This document shows, piece by piece, positions 1 to 8,993 of a stretch of 64,000 bases of DNA. Each line of letters starts with the position of its first letter. Positions within the stretch are counted from its first letter, which is position 1. Under the pieces are notes generated by a model, which did no database searches, had not been told where the DNA came from, and saw nothing but the letters and a program-made list of their open reading frames with translations. This stretch comes from Ampullimonas aquatilis (GTDB lineage Bacteria > Pseudomonadota > Gammaproteobacteria > Burkholderiales > Burkholderiaceae_D). Location: NCBI RefSeq assembly GCF_049675895.1, contig NZ_CP183834.1, positions 1,178,001 through 1,242,000 on the forward strand, written 5' to 3'. The position numbers were made by a program, and so were the translations under genes.

Positions 1-1
1 T

Positions 2-490
2 AGTTGGGTGATGTCTTCGCAACCCTTTTTAGATCAGCTGGGGGCTGCGGCAGAAGGGTTGATGATGCCGCAAACCTTTATTGCCGAATTCACCCGTTCT
101 TCTCCCTACTTTCGCAATAGTTTTTTTCTGGCCTACGAAGACAGCTTCAAGACTTCACGGATTCCCGTGCCGATGGCGGCTACCCAGGGCTATGACGCGC
201 TCAATCTGTTGGTGGCCGCACTGCGCAATGGCAATGCGCAAACCGGTCGGGAATTACGAATGGCACTGGAAAATCTGCGTGGCCCGATTGAAGGGGCGAT
301 GGTGCGCTATGACAAACCGTTTAGCGCCACCGAGCACGATGCGATTACTGCGGATCGTTTGCTGATCGGGCAGGTCCATGAAGGTCGGGTGATGCCGACC
401 ACCGCACCCATTCACAAACCCAGCGCAGAAACTTTGGCGAACAGCCTTGATCGCCAGGAAATCAATTCGCGGACTCGAAATCGACCGTAG
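2..490 (+). CDS. Branched-chain amino-acid-type ABC transporter substrate-binding protein, C-terminal part
   Basis: The reading frame is open at the left edge of the window, so only the last ~163 residues are seen. They look like the C-terminal lobe of a Peripla_BP_6 / LivJ-type periplasmic binding protein. A stretch ending in GLMMPQTF is followed by FFLAYEDSF, then a Y-D-A-L-N-L-L-V-A-A-L helix of the kind that closes these proteins. A segment resembling LRGPIEGAMVRYDKPFSATEHDAI is the usual late strand before the end. Such proteins bind leucine, isoleucine, valine, amides or aromatic acids in the periplasm and deliver them to an ABC importer. The ligand cannot be told from this fragment. 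The permease genes, if linked, lie to the left of the window. The gene ends 325 bp before aceE and is probably a separate transcription unit. Confidence 0.75.
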   Translation, partial: SWVMSSQPFLDQLGAAAEGLMMPQTFIAEFTRSSPYFRNSFFLAYEDSFKTSRIPVPMAATQGYDALNLLVAALRNGNAQTGRELRMALENLRGPIEGAMVRYDKPFSATEHDAITADRLLIGQVHEGRVMPTTAPIHKPSAETLANSLDRQEINSRTRNRP

Positions 491-815
491 TTTGTTGTTC
501 AATTGATGCGTATTTTTGCTGCTTTGCAAAATGCCGATCAATATCTAAATGTACTACTACCCTGTATTTTTTTATGATATCTATTTATGCACTTGAGAAG
601 GCATTATTTTGATATTGATATGGGAGTATTAATAAATTGAGATATTAGGATGTTGCTTAGCATCATTAAATTTCGTATTATAAAAAACAATACCGTAATT
701 TGAAATAATTCTTGATTATCACTTTGAAGCTCCCCTACAATTCGCTGCAACAGCTGAAGTGTTTTTTTAATGCTTTCTGACTGTCAATCAGACTGAATAG
801 AACTAGGAGACAATC
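491..815. other. Intergenic region ahead of aceE
   Basis: This AT-rich stretch of 325 bp has no convincing ORF. It holds a small hairpin near 514-531 (TTTTGC/GCAAAA) just after the upstream gene and the candidate aceE promoter at 712-741. I see no recognisable riboswitch. Confidence 0.6.
712..741 (+). promoter_or_regulatory. Candidate sigma-70 promoter for aceE
   Basis: TTGATT (712-717) and TACAAT (736-741) are separated by 18 bp. This is a good sigma-70 pair, 75 bp ahead of the aceE start codon. It is called by eye and untested. Confidence 0.45.
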
Positions 816-3503
816 ATGTCCGCCGTGCCTGCCCAAAGCCCTGAAAGTAACGATAACGATTCTGTAGAAACCAAAGAATGGCTGGATGCGCTGGAGTCCG
901 TCATTGCCGCGGAGGGTGCCGAACGTGCGCACTTTCTGCTCGAAAAAATGGTTGATCTGGCGCGTCGCCGCGGTGCCCATATCCCTTTTTCGGCCAATAC
1001 TGCTTACGTCAATACCATTCCCGCCCACCTTGAAGAACATTGTCCCGGCAATCTCGAATATGAAGAGCGCCTGCGCTCCTGGATGCGCTGGAATGCCATG
1101 GCGATGGTGGTCAAAACCAATCGCGGTGAGGGTGATCTGGGTGGCCACATTTCCAGCTTTGCTTCATTGGCTAATATGCTGGGGATTGGTTTTAACCATT
1201 TCTGGAAAGGGCCGGATCATCCCGATGGCGCCGACTTGCTCTACATCCAGGGCCATTCTTCCCCCGGTATTTATGCACGGGCCTTTTTGGAAGGGCGTTT
1301 TGATGAAGAGCGCCTGCTCAATTTCCGGCGCGAAGTGGATGGCAAGGGCTTGTCGAGTTATCCGCATCCCAAGCTGATGCCGGATTTCTGGCAGTTCCCG
1401 ACGGTTTCGATGGGTCTTGGGCCACTGATGGCGATTTACCAGGCGCGCTTTCTCAAATACATCCATGCGCGCGGCATTGCACAAACGGCCAACCGCAAAG
1501 TCTGGGCGTTTTGTGGCGATGGCGAGATGGACGAGCCAGAATCCATGGGTGCCATTGGCATGGCCGGTCGTGAAAAGCTCGATAATCTGGTATTTGTGGT
1601 CAATTGCAATCTGCAGCGGCTCGATGGCCCGGTGCGTGGCAACGGCAAAATCATCCAGGAACTGGAAGCCGATTTTCGTGGTGCCGGCTGGAATGTGATC
1701 AAGGTGATCTGGGGTTCGTACTGGGATCCGCTGCTGGCCCAGGACAAGGACGGTATCCTGCAAAAGATCATGATGGAAACCGTTGATGGCGAGTATCAAA
1801 ACTACAAGGCCAAAGATGGCGCTTATGTGCGTAAACACTTTTTTGGCAAGCATCCCAAGGCGCTCGAAATGGTGGCACGCATGACCGACGAGGACATCTG
1901 GCGTCTGAATCGTGGTGGCCATGATCCCCACAAAATTTACGCGGCTTTCAAACAGGCCAGCGAACACAAGGATCAGCCGACCGTGCTGCTGGTCAAGACT
2001 ATCAAGGGCTTTGGCATGGGCAAGGCCGGTGAAGCACGTAATACCGCGCACCAGACTAAAAAGCTCGATGACGCGGCGATTCGTGAAATGCGTGATCGTT
2101 TTGCCATTCCGATTGAAGATGCGCATCTGCCAGGCGTACCTTTTTTCAAGCCATCCGCCGACTCGCCTGAAATCAGGTATTTGCATGAGCGCCGTCAGGC
2201 CTTGGGCGGTTACCTGCCGCATCGTCGCGAAAAAGCCGATGAAAACCTGCCGATTCCAGCGTTGACTGATTTTCAGGCCTTGCTCGAACCGACTGCCGAA
2301 GGCCGAGAAATATCGACCACGCAAGCCTATGTGCGCATCATCACCACCTTGCTGCGTGACCAGCATATCGGTCAGCGGGTGGTGCCCATTCTGGTGGATG
2401 AGGGCCGTACCTTTGGGATGGAAGGTCTGTTCCGCCAGATTGGTATCTTCTCGCAGGAAGGGCAAAAGTACGAGCCGGTCGATCGTGATCAGGTGATGTA
2501 TTACCGTGAGGACAAGGCCGGCCAGATTTTGCAGGAAGGTATCAATGAAGCCGGTGCGATGAGTTCCTGGATTGCTGCCGCAACCTCCTACTCGACCAAT
2601 AATCGGGTGATGATTCCTTTCTATATTTTCTACTCGATGTTTGGTCTGCAGCGGGTTGGCGACCTGGCCTGGGCGGCCGGTGACATGCGCGCTCGCGGCT
2701 TTTTGTTGGGCGGCACCTCGGGTCGTACCACGCTCAATGGCGAGGGTCTGCAGCATGAGGATGGTCACAGCCATATTCTGGCCACAACCATCCCCAACTG
2801 TATTTCCTATGATCCGACCTTTGCCTACGAGCTGGCCGTGATCATGCAAAATGGCTTGAAGCGGATGGTGCAGGAGCAGGAAGATGTCTATTTCTACATC
2901 ACCCTGATGAACGAAAATTACACGCATCCTGGCCTCAAGCCAGGTCAGGCCGAGGGTATTCTGAAAGGGATGTACCTCTTTCAAAAAGGTGCCGAGCAGG
3001 CCAAGCGTGTGCAGCTATTAGGCTCGGGCGTGATTTTGCGCGAAGTGATTGCCGCGGCTGAACTGTTGGCCAATGACTGGGGGATTGCGGCCGACATCTG
3101 GAGTTGTCCAAGCTTTACCGAAGCCGCCCGCGAAGGGGCAGCGGTGGAGCGCTGGAATCTGCTGCATCCGGGTGAGCCTGCCAAAACCAGTTATGTCAGC
3201 CAATTGCTGGCGCCCACCAGCGGTCCGATCATCGCTTCAACCGATTACATGAAATTGCTGGCGGAACAAATCCGGCCATTGATACCCAAAGGTCGTAGCT
3301 ACAAGGTGTTGGGTACCGATGGTTTTGGCCGTTCTGATACCCGCACCAAGCTGCGTGAGCATTTTGAGGTGAATCGTCACTTTGTGGTTTTGTCGGCTTT
3401 GCGTGCGCTGGCCGATGAAGGTGCAATAGCGCCAAGTCTGGTGGCTGAGGCGATTGGCAAATATGGTATCAATCCTGAGAAGGTCGATCCACTCCTGGCC
3501 TGA
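816..3503 (+). CDS. aceE: Pyruvate dehydrogenase E1 component, homodimeric type
   Basis: This 895-residue protein decarboxylates pyruvate with thiamine diphosphate and acetylates the lipoyl groups of E2; it is cytoplasmic. The thiamine-diphosphate motif is clear around residues 230-270: GDGEMDEPES, then a stretch ending in VVNCNLQRLDGPVRGN. The transketolase-like middle domain and the C-terminal domain (YKVLGTDGFGRSDTR) follow in the normal order. Length is close to the ~887 residues of the E. coli enzyme, and no gap or frameshift is visible. The start is supported by AGGAGA about 8 bp upstream. The first gene of the aceE-aceF-lpdA set, it is separated from aceF by 254 bp, which leaves room for a separate aceF promoter. 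No PdhR gene lies nearby. Confidence 0.97.
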   Translation: MSAVPAQSPESNDNDSVETKEWLDALESVIAAEGAERAHFLLEKMVDLARRRGAHIPFSANTAYVNTIPAHLEEHCPGNLEYEERLRSWMRWNAMAMVVKTNRGEGDLGGHISSFASLANMLGIGFNHFWKGPDHPDGADLLYIQGHSSPGIYARAFLEGRFDEERLLNFRREVDGKGLSSYPHPKLMPDFWQFPTVSMGLGPLMAIYQARFLKYIHARGIAQTANRKVWAFCGDGEMDEPESMGAIGMAGREKLDNLVFVVNCNLQRLDGPVRGNGKIIQELEADFRGAGWNVIKVIWGSYWDPLLAQDKDGILQKIMMETVDGEYQNYKAKDGAYVRKHFFGKHPKALEMVARMTDEDIWRLNRGGHDPHKIYAAFKQASEHKDQPTVLLVKTIKGFGMGKAGEARNTAHQTKKLDDAAIREMRDRFAIPIEDAHLPGVPFFKPSADSPEIRYLHERRQALGGYLPHRREKADENLPIPALTDFQALLEPTAEGREISTTQAYVRIITTLLRDQHIGQRVVPILVDEGRTFGMEGLFRQIGIFSQEGQKYEPVDRDQVMYYREDKAGQILQEGINEAGAMSSWIAAATSYSTNNRVMIPFYIFYSMFGLQRVGDLAWAAGDMRARGFLLGGTSGRTTLNGEGLQHEDGHSHILATTIPNCISYDPTFAYELAVIMQNGLKRMVQEQEDVYFYITLMNENYTHPGLKPGQAEGILKGMYLFQKGAEQAKRVQLLGSGVILREVIAAAELLANDWGIAADIWSCPSFTEAAREGAAVERWNLLHPGEPAKTSYVSQLLAPTSGPIIASTDYMKLLAEQIRPLIPKGRSYKVLGTDGFGRSDTRTKLREHFEVNRHFVVLSALRALADEGAIAPSLVAEAIGKYGINPEKVDPLLA

Positions 3504-3510
3504 TTGATCA

Positions 3511-3543
3511 ATGACGTTTTGGATGATCCATCTGAAACGTCAT
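3511..3543 (+). other. Hairpin just after aceE
   Basis: ATGACGTTT (3511-3519) pairs with AAACGTCAT (3535-3543) in a perfect 9-bp stem. It is followed by A residues rather than a T tract, so it is not a classical intrinsic terminator for aceE. It could protect the 3' end or attenuate read-through into aceF. Confidence 0.45.
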
Positions 3544-3618
3544 AAAAAACGCCCTAAAAGGTATTTTTTGTGGAGTATAGGCATTTTTATGGTGCTTAAG
3601 TGCGTCAATATTAATGCT

Positions 3619-3645
3619 TTAAAAATACACTCGGTGTGTATATTT
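3619..3645. promoter_or_regulatory. Palindromic operator-like site upstream of aceF
   Basis: ATACAC (3625-3630), a 5-bp spacer TCGGT, then GTGTAT (3636-3641), with A-rich and T-rich flanks that also pair in part. The same layout, with a TTTAAA-like lead-in, recurs at 19181-19201 and 26483-26501. It lies about 115 bp ahead of the aceF start. A dimeric regulator is an inference. Confidence 0.45.
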
Positions 3646-3757
3646 TTAAGTGGATGGTGTGCAATTGTGTTGCGAGCGAGCTTGACGAAGTAGTGCCATC
3701 AAACATGAGTCGATAAAACGAGCGCTTTTTTGCGATATCTAAAAACAGGTTGCCAAT

Positions 3758-5380
3758 ATGAGTCAAAGTATAGAAGTCAAAGTTCCCGATATTGGGGACT
3801 TCACGGAAGTGGCCGTGATTGAAGTGCTGGTCAAACCGGGTGACCGGGTCAAGGTAGACCAGTCGCTGCTGACGGTTGAATCAGACAAAGCCAGCATGGA
3901 AATTCCCAGCTCGACTGCGGGTGTGGTTAAGGAAGTCAAAATCCAGCTGGGCGATAAAGTCTCTGAAGGCACGCTGGTATTGTTGCTGGAAGCCGATGAT
4001 GGCGCTGCTGTGGTGGCTGAGTCTGCGCCGGCACCGGCTGGTGCGGCGGCTGTACCAACTCCCGCGCCAACGCCCGTAGCCGCACCAGCATCAAACACTG
4101 CGCCAGCCTTGGTGGAAGTCAAAGTTCCCGATATTGGTGACTTTAAAGAAGTGGTGGTCATTGAAGTACTGGTCAAGGTGGGCGATACGGTCAAGGTCGA
4201 TCAGTCCTTGATGACGGTCGAATCAGACAAGGCCAGCATGGAGATTCCCAGCTCGACGGCTGGCCTTGTCAAGGAATTGAAAGTGACGCTGGGTGACAAG
4301 GTTTCCGAAGGTACACCGGTACTGGTTTTGGAAACGACTGGTGCGGTGGCCACGGCGCCTGCCAGTGTCTCATCGGTGGCAGCTGTTGGGACAACTGTCG
4401 CGCAAGTGGCTGTGACGACGCAATCCAGAACAGTTCCAGCTGTGCCTGAAACCACGTCACCGGGCGGCGCACATGCCTCGCCATCAGTGCGCAAATTTGC
4501 CCGCGAGCTTGGTGTGCCCATTGAATTGGTTGTCGGTAGCGGCCCCAAAGGGCGGATTCTCGAAGACGATGTGCGGCAGTTTGTCAAAGGTGCGGTTGCC
4601 AAATCCCTGCAACCGGCGGTGCCCGCTGTGGCCGCAGAGGGTGCTGGGCTGGGCTTGATCCCCTGGCCCAAAGTGGATTTTGCCAAGTTTGGCGCGGTTG
4701 AAAGCAAGCCCTTATCGCGCATTAAAAAATTGTCGGGTGCCAATCTGCATCGCAACTGGGTGATGATTCCCCATGTGACCAATCATGAAGATGCTGACAT
4801 TACCGACCTGGAAGCCTTGCGTGTGCAGCTTAATCGCGAGCACGAGAAAAAAGGTGTCAAGTTCACCATGCTGGCTTTTCTGATCAAGGCCTGTGTGGCG
4901 GCGCTCAAGCAGTTTCCTGAATTCAACGCTTCCCTGGAAGGCGATAATCTGGTGCTCAAACGCTATTACCATATTGGCTTTGCTGCCGATACACCCAATG
5001 GCCTGATGGTGCCGGTGATTCGTGATGCAGATCGCAAAGGCATCATTGATATCGCCCGCGAAATGTCTGAGCTGGCTGGCAAAGCGCGCGAAGGTAAATT
5101 GTCCGGTGCCGATATGCAGGGCGGATGTTTCTCAATTTCGAGCCTGGGCGGAATTGGCGGCACTTACTTCACGCCGATCATCAATGCGCCCGAAGTGGCC
5201 ATTCTGGGCGTTTGCAAGTCAGCCATGAAACCAGTCTGGGACGGTAAACAGTTTGTGCCACGATTGATCTTGCCATTGTCTTTGTCTTACGACCATCGTG
5301 TGATTGATGGTGCATTGGCGGCGCGTTTCAACACCTATCTGGCCGCTGTACTGGCTGACTTCCGTCGGGTGATGCTCTGA
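3758..5380 (+). CDS. aceF: Dihydrolipoyllysine-residue acetyltransferase (PDH E2), two lipoyl domains
   Basis: This 540-residue protein is the core of pyruvate dehydrogenase. It carries the acetyl group on swinging lipoyl arms and transfers it to CoA. Two lipoyl domains sit at about residues 4-75 and 120-192, each with the lipoylated lysine in ESDKASMEIPS. They are joined by Ala/Pro/Thr/Val-rich flexible linkers. A peripheral-subunit-binding domain follows at about 245-280 (SPSVRKFARELGV...GPKGRILEDDV). The CoA-acyltransferase domain ends with the catalytic motif DHRVIDGALAARF. The ribosome site ahead of this ATG is weak. The second lipoyl repeat is almost identical in DNA to the one in the downstream lpdA (62 of 63 bases across 4180-4242 versus 5663-5725), pointing to recent duplication or gene conversion. 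Confidence 0.97.
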   Translation: MSQSIEVKVPDIGDFTEVAVIEVLVKPGDRVKVDQSLLTVESDKASMEIPSSTAGVVKEVKIQLGDKVSEGTLVLLLEADDGAAVVAESAPAPAGAAAVPTPAPTPVAAPASNTAPALVEVKVPDIGDFKEVVVIEVLVKVGDTVKVDQSLMTVESDKASMEIPSSTAGLVKELKVTLGDKVSEGTPVLVLETTGAVATAPASVSSVAAVGTTVAQVAVTTQSRTVPAVPETTSPGGAHASPSVRKFARELGVPIELVVGSGPKGRILEDDVRQFVKGAVAKSLQPAVPAVAAEGAGLGLIPWPKVDFAKFGAVESKPLSRIKKLSGANLHRNWVMIPHVTNHEDADITDLEALRVQLNREHEKKGVKFTMLAFLIKACVAALKQFPEFNASLEGDNLVLKRYYHIGFAADTPNGLMVPVIRDADRKGIIDIAREMSELAGKAREGKLSGADMQGGCFSISSLGGIGGTYFTPIINAPEVAILGVCKSAMKPVWDGKQFVPRLILPLSLSYDHRVIDGALAARFNTYLAAVLADFRRVML

Positions 5381-5390
5381 TTTGAGTGAT

Positions 5391-5433
5391 TGAATCGCTG
5401 ATTCACGATGCTGCTGGCCGTTTGGTCAGCAGC
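5391..5433 (+). other. Two hairpins in the aceF-lpdA gap
   Basis: TGAATC-GCT-GATTCA (5391-5405) is followed by GCTGCTGGCC (5410-5419) pairing with GGTCAGCAGC (5424-5433) over a 4-nt loop, with one G-U pair. No T tract follows. They may tune the E2:E3 ratio by RNA processing or partial termination. Confidence 0.4.
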
Positions 5434-5582
5434 ACAAATGTGTCAGTACGGTTTTTGCAGTAGAGCGCTTTGGCCTGGATGATGAGACATGTTTGCCAAG
5501 TTTGCCAATTGGCCGTGTCCCATCCGGTTGAATAGTGAGGGCAGTCGGCCCTCGTTGCGACAAAAACAAAAAGGTTTGGAAA

Positions 5583-7361
5583 ATGAGTCAAATTATCGAA
5601 GTCAAGGTGCCAGATATTGGTGATTTCAAGGATGTGGAAGTTATTGAAGTACTCGTCAAGCCGGGCGATACGGTCAAGGTTGATCAGTCCTTGATGACGG
5701 TCGAATCAGACAAGGCCAGCATGGAAATTCCCAGTGCGGCTGCCGGAGTTGTAAAAGAAGTCAAAATCAAGCTGGGTGACAAGGTGTCGCAGGGCAGCCT
5801 GGCGGTCTTGATGGAAGTGGCCGAAGTGGTAGCGGCAAATGCGCCTGAAGCGTCGGTACCGGCTACTGCAACTGCCACCGGCAGTTCTGCGTCTGCAAAA
5901 ACGGGTGAAACCATTCTGGCACCTGCCGCGACCTATGCCGGTGCGGTAGATGTTGAATGTGAGGTGCTGGTTTTAGGCGCTGGTCCTGGTGGCTATTCTG
6001 CTGCTTTCCGTAGCGCCGATCTCGGCATGGAAACTGTATTGGTGGAGCGTTATGCCACCTTGGGTGGCGTGTGTCTCAATGTGGGTTGTATTCCTTCCAA
6101 AGCCTTATTGCATGTCGCTTCGGTAATTGATGAAACCACTCACTTTGCCGATTTGGGTGTGACTTTTGCCAAACCTGAAATTGATATTGACAAGTTGCGA
6201 GCCCACAAATCCAAAGTGGTCGGCAAGTTGACGGGAGGATTGGCTGGCATGGCCAAAGCCCGTAAAGTCAAAGTGGTTCATGGTGTTGGTACTTTCATCG
6301 ACCCGCATCATTTGCAAGTGCTGGCAACCGATGGCAGTAAACAGATTGTCCGGTTTGCCAAGGCGATCATCGCAGCGGGCTCACAAGCCGTCAAACTGCC
6401 ATTCGTGCCTGAAGATCCGCGTATTGTCGATTCCACCGGGGCGCTCGAATTACGCTCTGTACCCGCACGAATGCTGGTGATTGGTGGCGGCATCATCGGG
6501 CTTGAAATGGCTACCGTTTATTCAACGCTGGGTGCCAGGATTGATGTGGTTGAAATGATGGATGGCCTGATGGCTGGTGCAGATCGGGATCTGGTCAAGG
6601 TCTGGCAAAAATACAATACAGGCCGTTTTGACAAGGTCATGCTCAAGACCAAAACGGTGGGTGTGGAAGCCAAACCAGAAGGCATTGCGGTGCGCTTTGA
6701 AGGTGAGCAAGCACCTGCTGAACCTCAGCTTTATGATCTGGTATTGGTCGCAGTGGGCCGCTCACCTAACGGCAACAAGATCGGTGCTGACAATGCTGGC
6801 GTGGCGGTTTCCGAGCGTGGCTTTATTGCTGTTGATAAACAGATGCGTACTAATGTGGCGCATATTTTTGCGATTGGCGATGTGGTTGGTCAACCGATGC
6901 TGGCCCACAAGGCCGTCCACGAAGCGCATGTGGCAGCGGAAGCAGCACATGGTGAAAAAGCCTTCTTTGATGCCAGCGTGATTCCATCGGTTGCCTATAC
7001 TGATCCTGAAGTGGCTTGGGTAGGCGTGACCGAGGATGAAGCCAAGGCCAAAGGGATTGCCTTTACCAAAGGCATGTTCCCTTGGGCGGCGTCGGGTCGG
7101 GCGATTGCCAATGGTCGTGATGAAGGTTTTACCAAGCTGTTGTTTGACGAAGCTACGCATCGCATTATTGGTGGCGGCATTGTTGGCACGCATGCGGGTG
7201 ACATGATCGGTGAAGTGGCTTTGGCGATTGAAATGGGCGCTGATATGGTTGATATCGGCAAAACCATTCACCCACACCCGACCTTGGGTGAGTCTATCGG
7301 TATGGCGGCAGAAGTGGCACACGGTACCTGTACCGACTTGCCACCGCAAAAGAAAAAATAA
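5583..7361 (+). CDS. lpdA: Dihydrolipoyl dehydrogenase (PDH E3) with N-terminal lipoyl domain
   Basis: This FAD-dependent disulfide oxidoreductase re-oxidises dihydrolipoyl groups with NAD+. The ATG at 5583 follows AAGG and begins directly with a lipoyl domain (residues 1-75, lysine in ESDKASMEIPS). An Ala/Thr-rich linker leads to the oxidoreductase from about residue 120. The FAD fold shows as VLGAGPGGYSAA, the redox disulfide as GGVCLNVGCIPSK, the NAD fold as IGGGIIGLEMA, and the second FAD contact as IFAIGDVVGQPMLAHKA. The C-terminal interface domain carries the His-Glu dyad in HPHPTLGES. At 592 residues it is longer than the ~475 of plain E3 because of the lipoyl domain. Such lipoyl-E3 fusions are known in Neisseria and Burkholderiales. 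A GTG 48 bp upstream is in frame but lacks a ribosome site. Confidence 0.96.
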   Translation: MSQIIEVKVPDIGDFKDVEVIEVLVKPGDTVKVDQSLMTVESDKASMEIPSAAAGVVKEVKIKLGDKVSQGSLAVLMEVAEVVAANAPEASVPATATATGSSASAKTGETILAPAATYAGAVDVECEVLVLGAGPGGYSAAFRSADLGMETVLVERYATLGGVCLNVGCIPSKALLHVASVIDETTHFADLGVTFAKPEIDIDKLRAHKSKVVGKLTGGLAGMAKARKVKVVHGVGTFIDPHHLQVLATDGSKQIVRFAKAIIAAGSQAVKLPFVPEDPRIVDSTGALELRSVPARMLVIGGGIIGLEMATVYSTLGARIDVVEMMDGLMAGADRDLVKVWQKYNTGRFDKVMLKTKTVGVEAKPEGIAVRFEGEQAPAEPQLYDLVLVAVGRSPNGNKIGADNAGVAVSERGFIAVDKQMRTNVAHIFAIGDVVGQPMLAHKAVHEAHVAAEAAHGEKAFFDASVIPSVAYTDPEVAWVGVTEDEAKAKGIAFTKGMFPWAASGRAIANGRDEGFTKLLFDEATHRIIGGGIVGTHAGDMIGEVALAIEMGADMVDIGKTIHPHPTLGESIGMAAEVAHGTCTDLPPQKKK

Positions 7362-7390
7362 ACTGTTGTGACGTTCTGAGTTCCATCAAG

Positions 7391-7426
7391 GCCGGATCAG
7401 ATGACAATCATTTGATCCGGCTTTTT
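7391..7426 (+). terminator. Intrinsic terminator after lpdA
   Basis: GCCGGATCA (7391-7399) pairs with TGATCCGGC (7413-7421) and is followed directly by TTTTT. It ends the aceE-aceF-lpdA unit. Its T tract touches the stop codon of the convergent minus-strand gene. Confidence 0.85.
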
Positions 7427-7997
7427 AGTTTGTGACGGGTGTTTTATTGCGTTTGCGGCAAAGCTTTGCCACACAACGGGCGCGCCGCCAGAGTTGCTTG
7501 AGCAGGCCGGCCGAATTTGAACGGGCGACTCGCCAATCATGAAACTGCTGTTTGATGGTCTGCAATCGTTGCCAGGCTGGGGTGGCTTTGAGCTGAGCGT
7601 AAAGGCGCTGCTTAAAGAGATCAAAGCGGGTGTAGAGCGTGGCAAACCAGCCAATACTGAGTAATTGGTTTTTGGTGAGGGTAAAGATCCGTGCGAGTAC
7701 GGCAGTGCCGAGTAGTTTGGCCGCAATCAGAATGACCAGACCCAGGTTGATCCAACCGTGAGCGATCCAATAAGTCGCCAGTAAATTGACGGGTAACAGT
7801 GTGATAAAGGGGAGTGTGAAGCAGGCAAGGGCAGCATAGGGGGATAACTGGCCAAGCCAGCGCTCGATCTGGCTGAGTACCGGTAATTGACCGAGCCAGC
7901 TTAGTGCCAGGGAAAGTCGATCCCACAACCACTCTTCAAATAAAAGCGTTAGCGCTGCAATCCAGATCAAACTATTGATCAGCCATTTCTTCATCAA
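7425..7997 (-). CDS. Hypothetical membrane protein
   Basis: This 190-residue protein of unknown function is convergent with lpdA. It starts with a hydrophobic helix (WLINSLIWIAALTLLF). Two further hydrophobic segments lie near residues 53-75 (ALACFTLPFITLLPVNLLATY) and 83-100 (LGLVILIAAKLLGTAVLA). The rest is a basic, Arg/Lys-rich cytoplasmic tail with several Trp and Gln residues. The composition suggests an inner-membrane protein with two or three spans. I cannot assign it to a characterised family. It resembles short conserved hypothetical membrane proteins of Burkholderiales, which is a weak match from memory. There is no operon partner; the phasin upstream is on the same strand but has its own terminator. 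Confidence 0.6.
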   Translation of the reverse strand: MMKKWLINSLIWIAALTLLFEEWLWDRLSLALSWLGQLPVLSQIERWLGQLSPYAALACFTLPFITLLPVNLLATYWIAHGWINLGLVILIAAKLLGTAVLARIFTLTKNQLLSIGWFATLYTRFDLFKQRLYAQLKATPAWQRLQTIKQQFHDWRVARSNSAGLLKQLWRRARCVAKLCRKRNKTPVTN

Positions 7998-8087
7998 GAC
8001 CTTTGCGGAGTGTTAACCATGGTTTAGGTGATAAAGGTAGCGTTTGGTTCAGTATGATGTGGAGACGGATTTGCTGGCGCTAAATAG

Positions 8088-8113
8088 AAAACGCCCACTT
8101 TTGTGGGCGTTTT
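8088..8113 (-). terminator. Terminator after the phasin gene
   Basis: AAAACGCCCAC (8088-8098) and GTGGGCGTTTT (8103-8113) form a perfect 11-bp stem over a 4-nt loop. The T/A arms make it usable in both directions, and it lies 35 bp past the phasin stop codon. Confidence 0.85.
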
Positions 8114-8147
8114 ACTTCATCTAAACCGGCAGACCGGTAAGGGATGA

Positions 8148-8699
8148 TTATTTCTTTTTGGCAACAGCAGCTTGAGTTGCTTTTACTGCAGTGCTGGAAG
8201 CAGCGGCAAAGTTGGCTTCAGCAGCTTCAACAGCTTGTTTAGCGGCCTTGTTGATTGAGTCATAGGCATTGTTAGCAGCAGCAATTGCTGACTTAACAAC
8301 GGCTACAGCTGTTTCTGAACCAGCTGGTGCATTTTTAGATGCGCTGTCAACCAGAGCGGAAACTTTTTTGCTGCTGTCAGCGATAGTGGCTTCGGCAACT
8401 TTAGTGAATTCGCTTTGTGCGCTAGCAGTAATGTCATACACGTGGCGGCTGTAAGCGGCCAGTTTTTCTGTCAAAGGCTGAACCAGGTTGGCTTGCAAAG
8501 ACAGCAACTCTTGTACATCTTTAACAGACAGCAATGCATCAGCTTTGTCTTTTGACTCAGCGATGGTTTCTTTTACAACAGCCAGATTCAGTTCAACCAG
8601 TTTTTCAACACCTTCAAAAGCTTTGTGTGTCAGGCCGAAAAAAGTTTCGAGGTTGGCTTTATGAGCTGCTGCGAGTTGTTCAGGGGTAAAGAAAGACAT
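8148..8699 (-). CDS. phaP: Phasin family protein (PHB granule-associated)
   Basis: This 183-residue protein opens with MSFFTPEQLAAAHKANLETF, the typical start of Burkholderiales phasins. It is almost wholly helical, rich in Ala, Lys, Val and Ser, and has no cysteine. The C-terminal third is an Ala-rich repeat-like helix ending in a run of Lys. Phasins coat polyhydroxybutyrate granules in the cytoplasm and limit their size. The start is fixed by GGAGG seven bases upstream. No phaC, phaA or phaB gene is in the window. The neighbouring pyruvate dehydrogenase operon makes the acetyl-CoA that feeds PHB, so the location is metabolically sensible. The family call is firm, but which paralogue this is cannot be told. 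Confidence 0.9.
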   Translation of the reverse strand: MSFFTPEQLAAAHKANLETFFGLTHKAFEGVEKLVELNLAVVKETIAESKDKADALLSVKDVQELLSLQANLVQPLTEKLAAYSRHVYDITASAQSEFTKVAEATIADSSKKVSALVDSASKNAPAGSETAVAVVKSAIAAANNAYDSINKAAKQAVEAAEANFAAASSTAVKATQAAVAKKK

Positions 8700-8993
8700 G
8701 ATTCCTCCGGTAAATTAATAGGGGTCAACAAAAAAACACTACACTTCACTTTACGAGGCCATTCAAGTCTGTGATCAGGGTACTGCACGTTTAGCGGCCT
8801 GCCGTATTTATTGCCATGCTTATTCACAAAATTAACTTTGTGCATCGCAACAATTTCAATTCTAGACATATTTAAAAGTTTGTCAATAGGTATTTGTGCG
8901 GTGCAACAAAAAACTTAATCCAGATCAAATTCTCGTGTACAAATTCGCATCTTTTTGGCTAAATCCAGCCTGTTTTTGACAATTGGACGTTTC

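Noticed and set aside
1164..2984. Long minus-strand frame (606 codons) inside aceE
   Set aside because: It is the antisense shadow of a highly conserved enzyme gene; its translation matches no family and its composition is unnatural.
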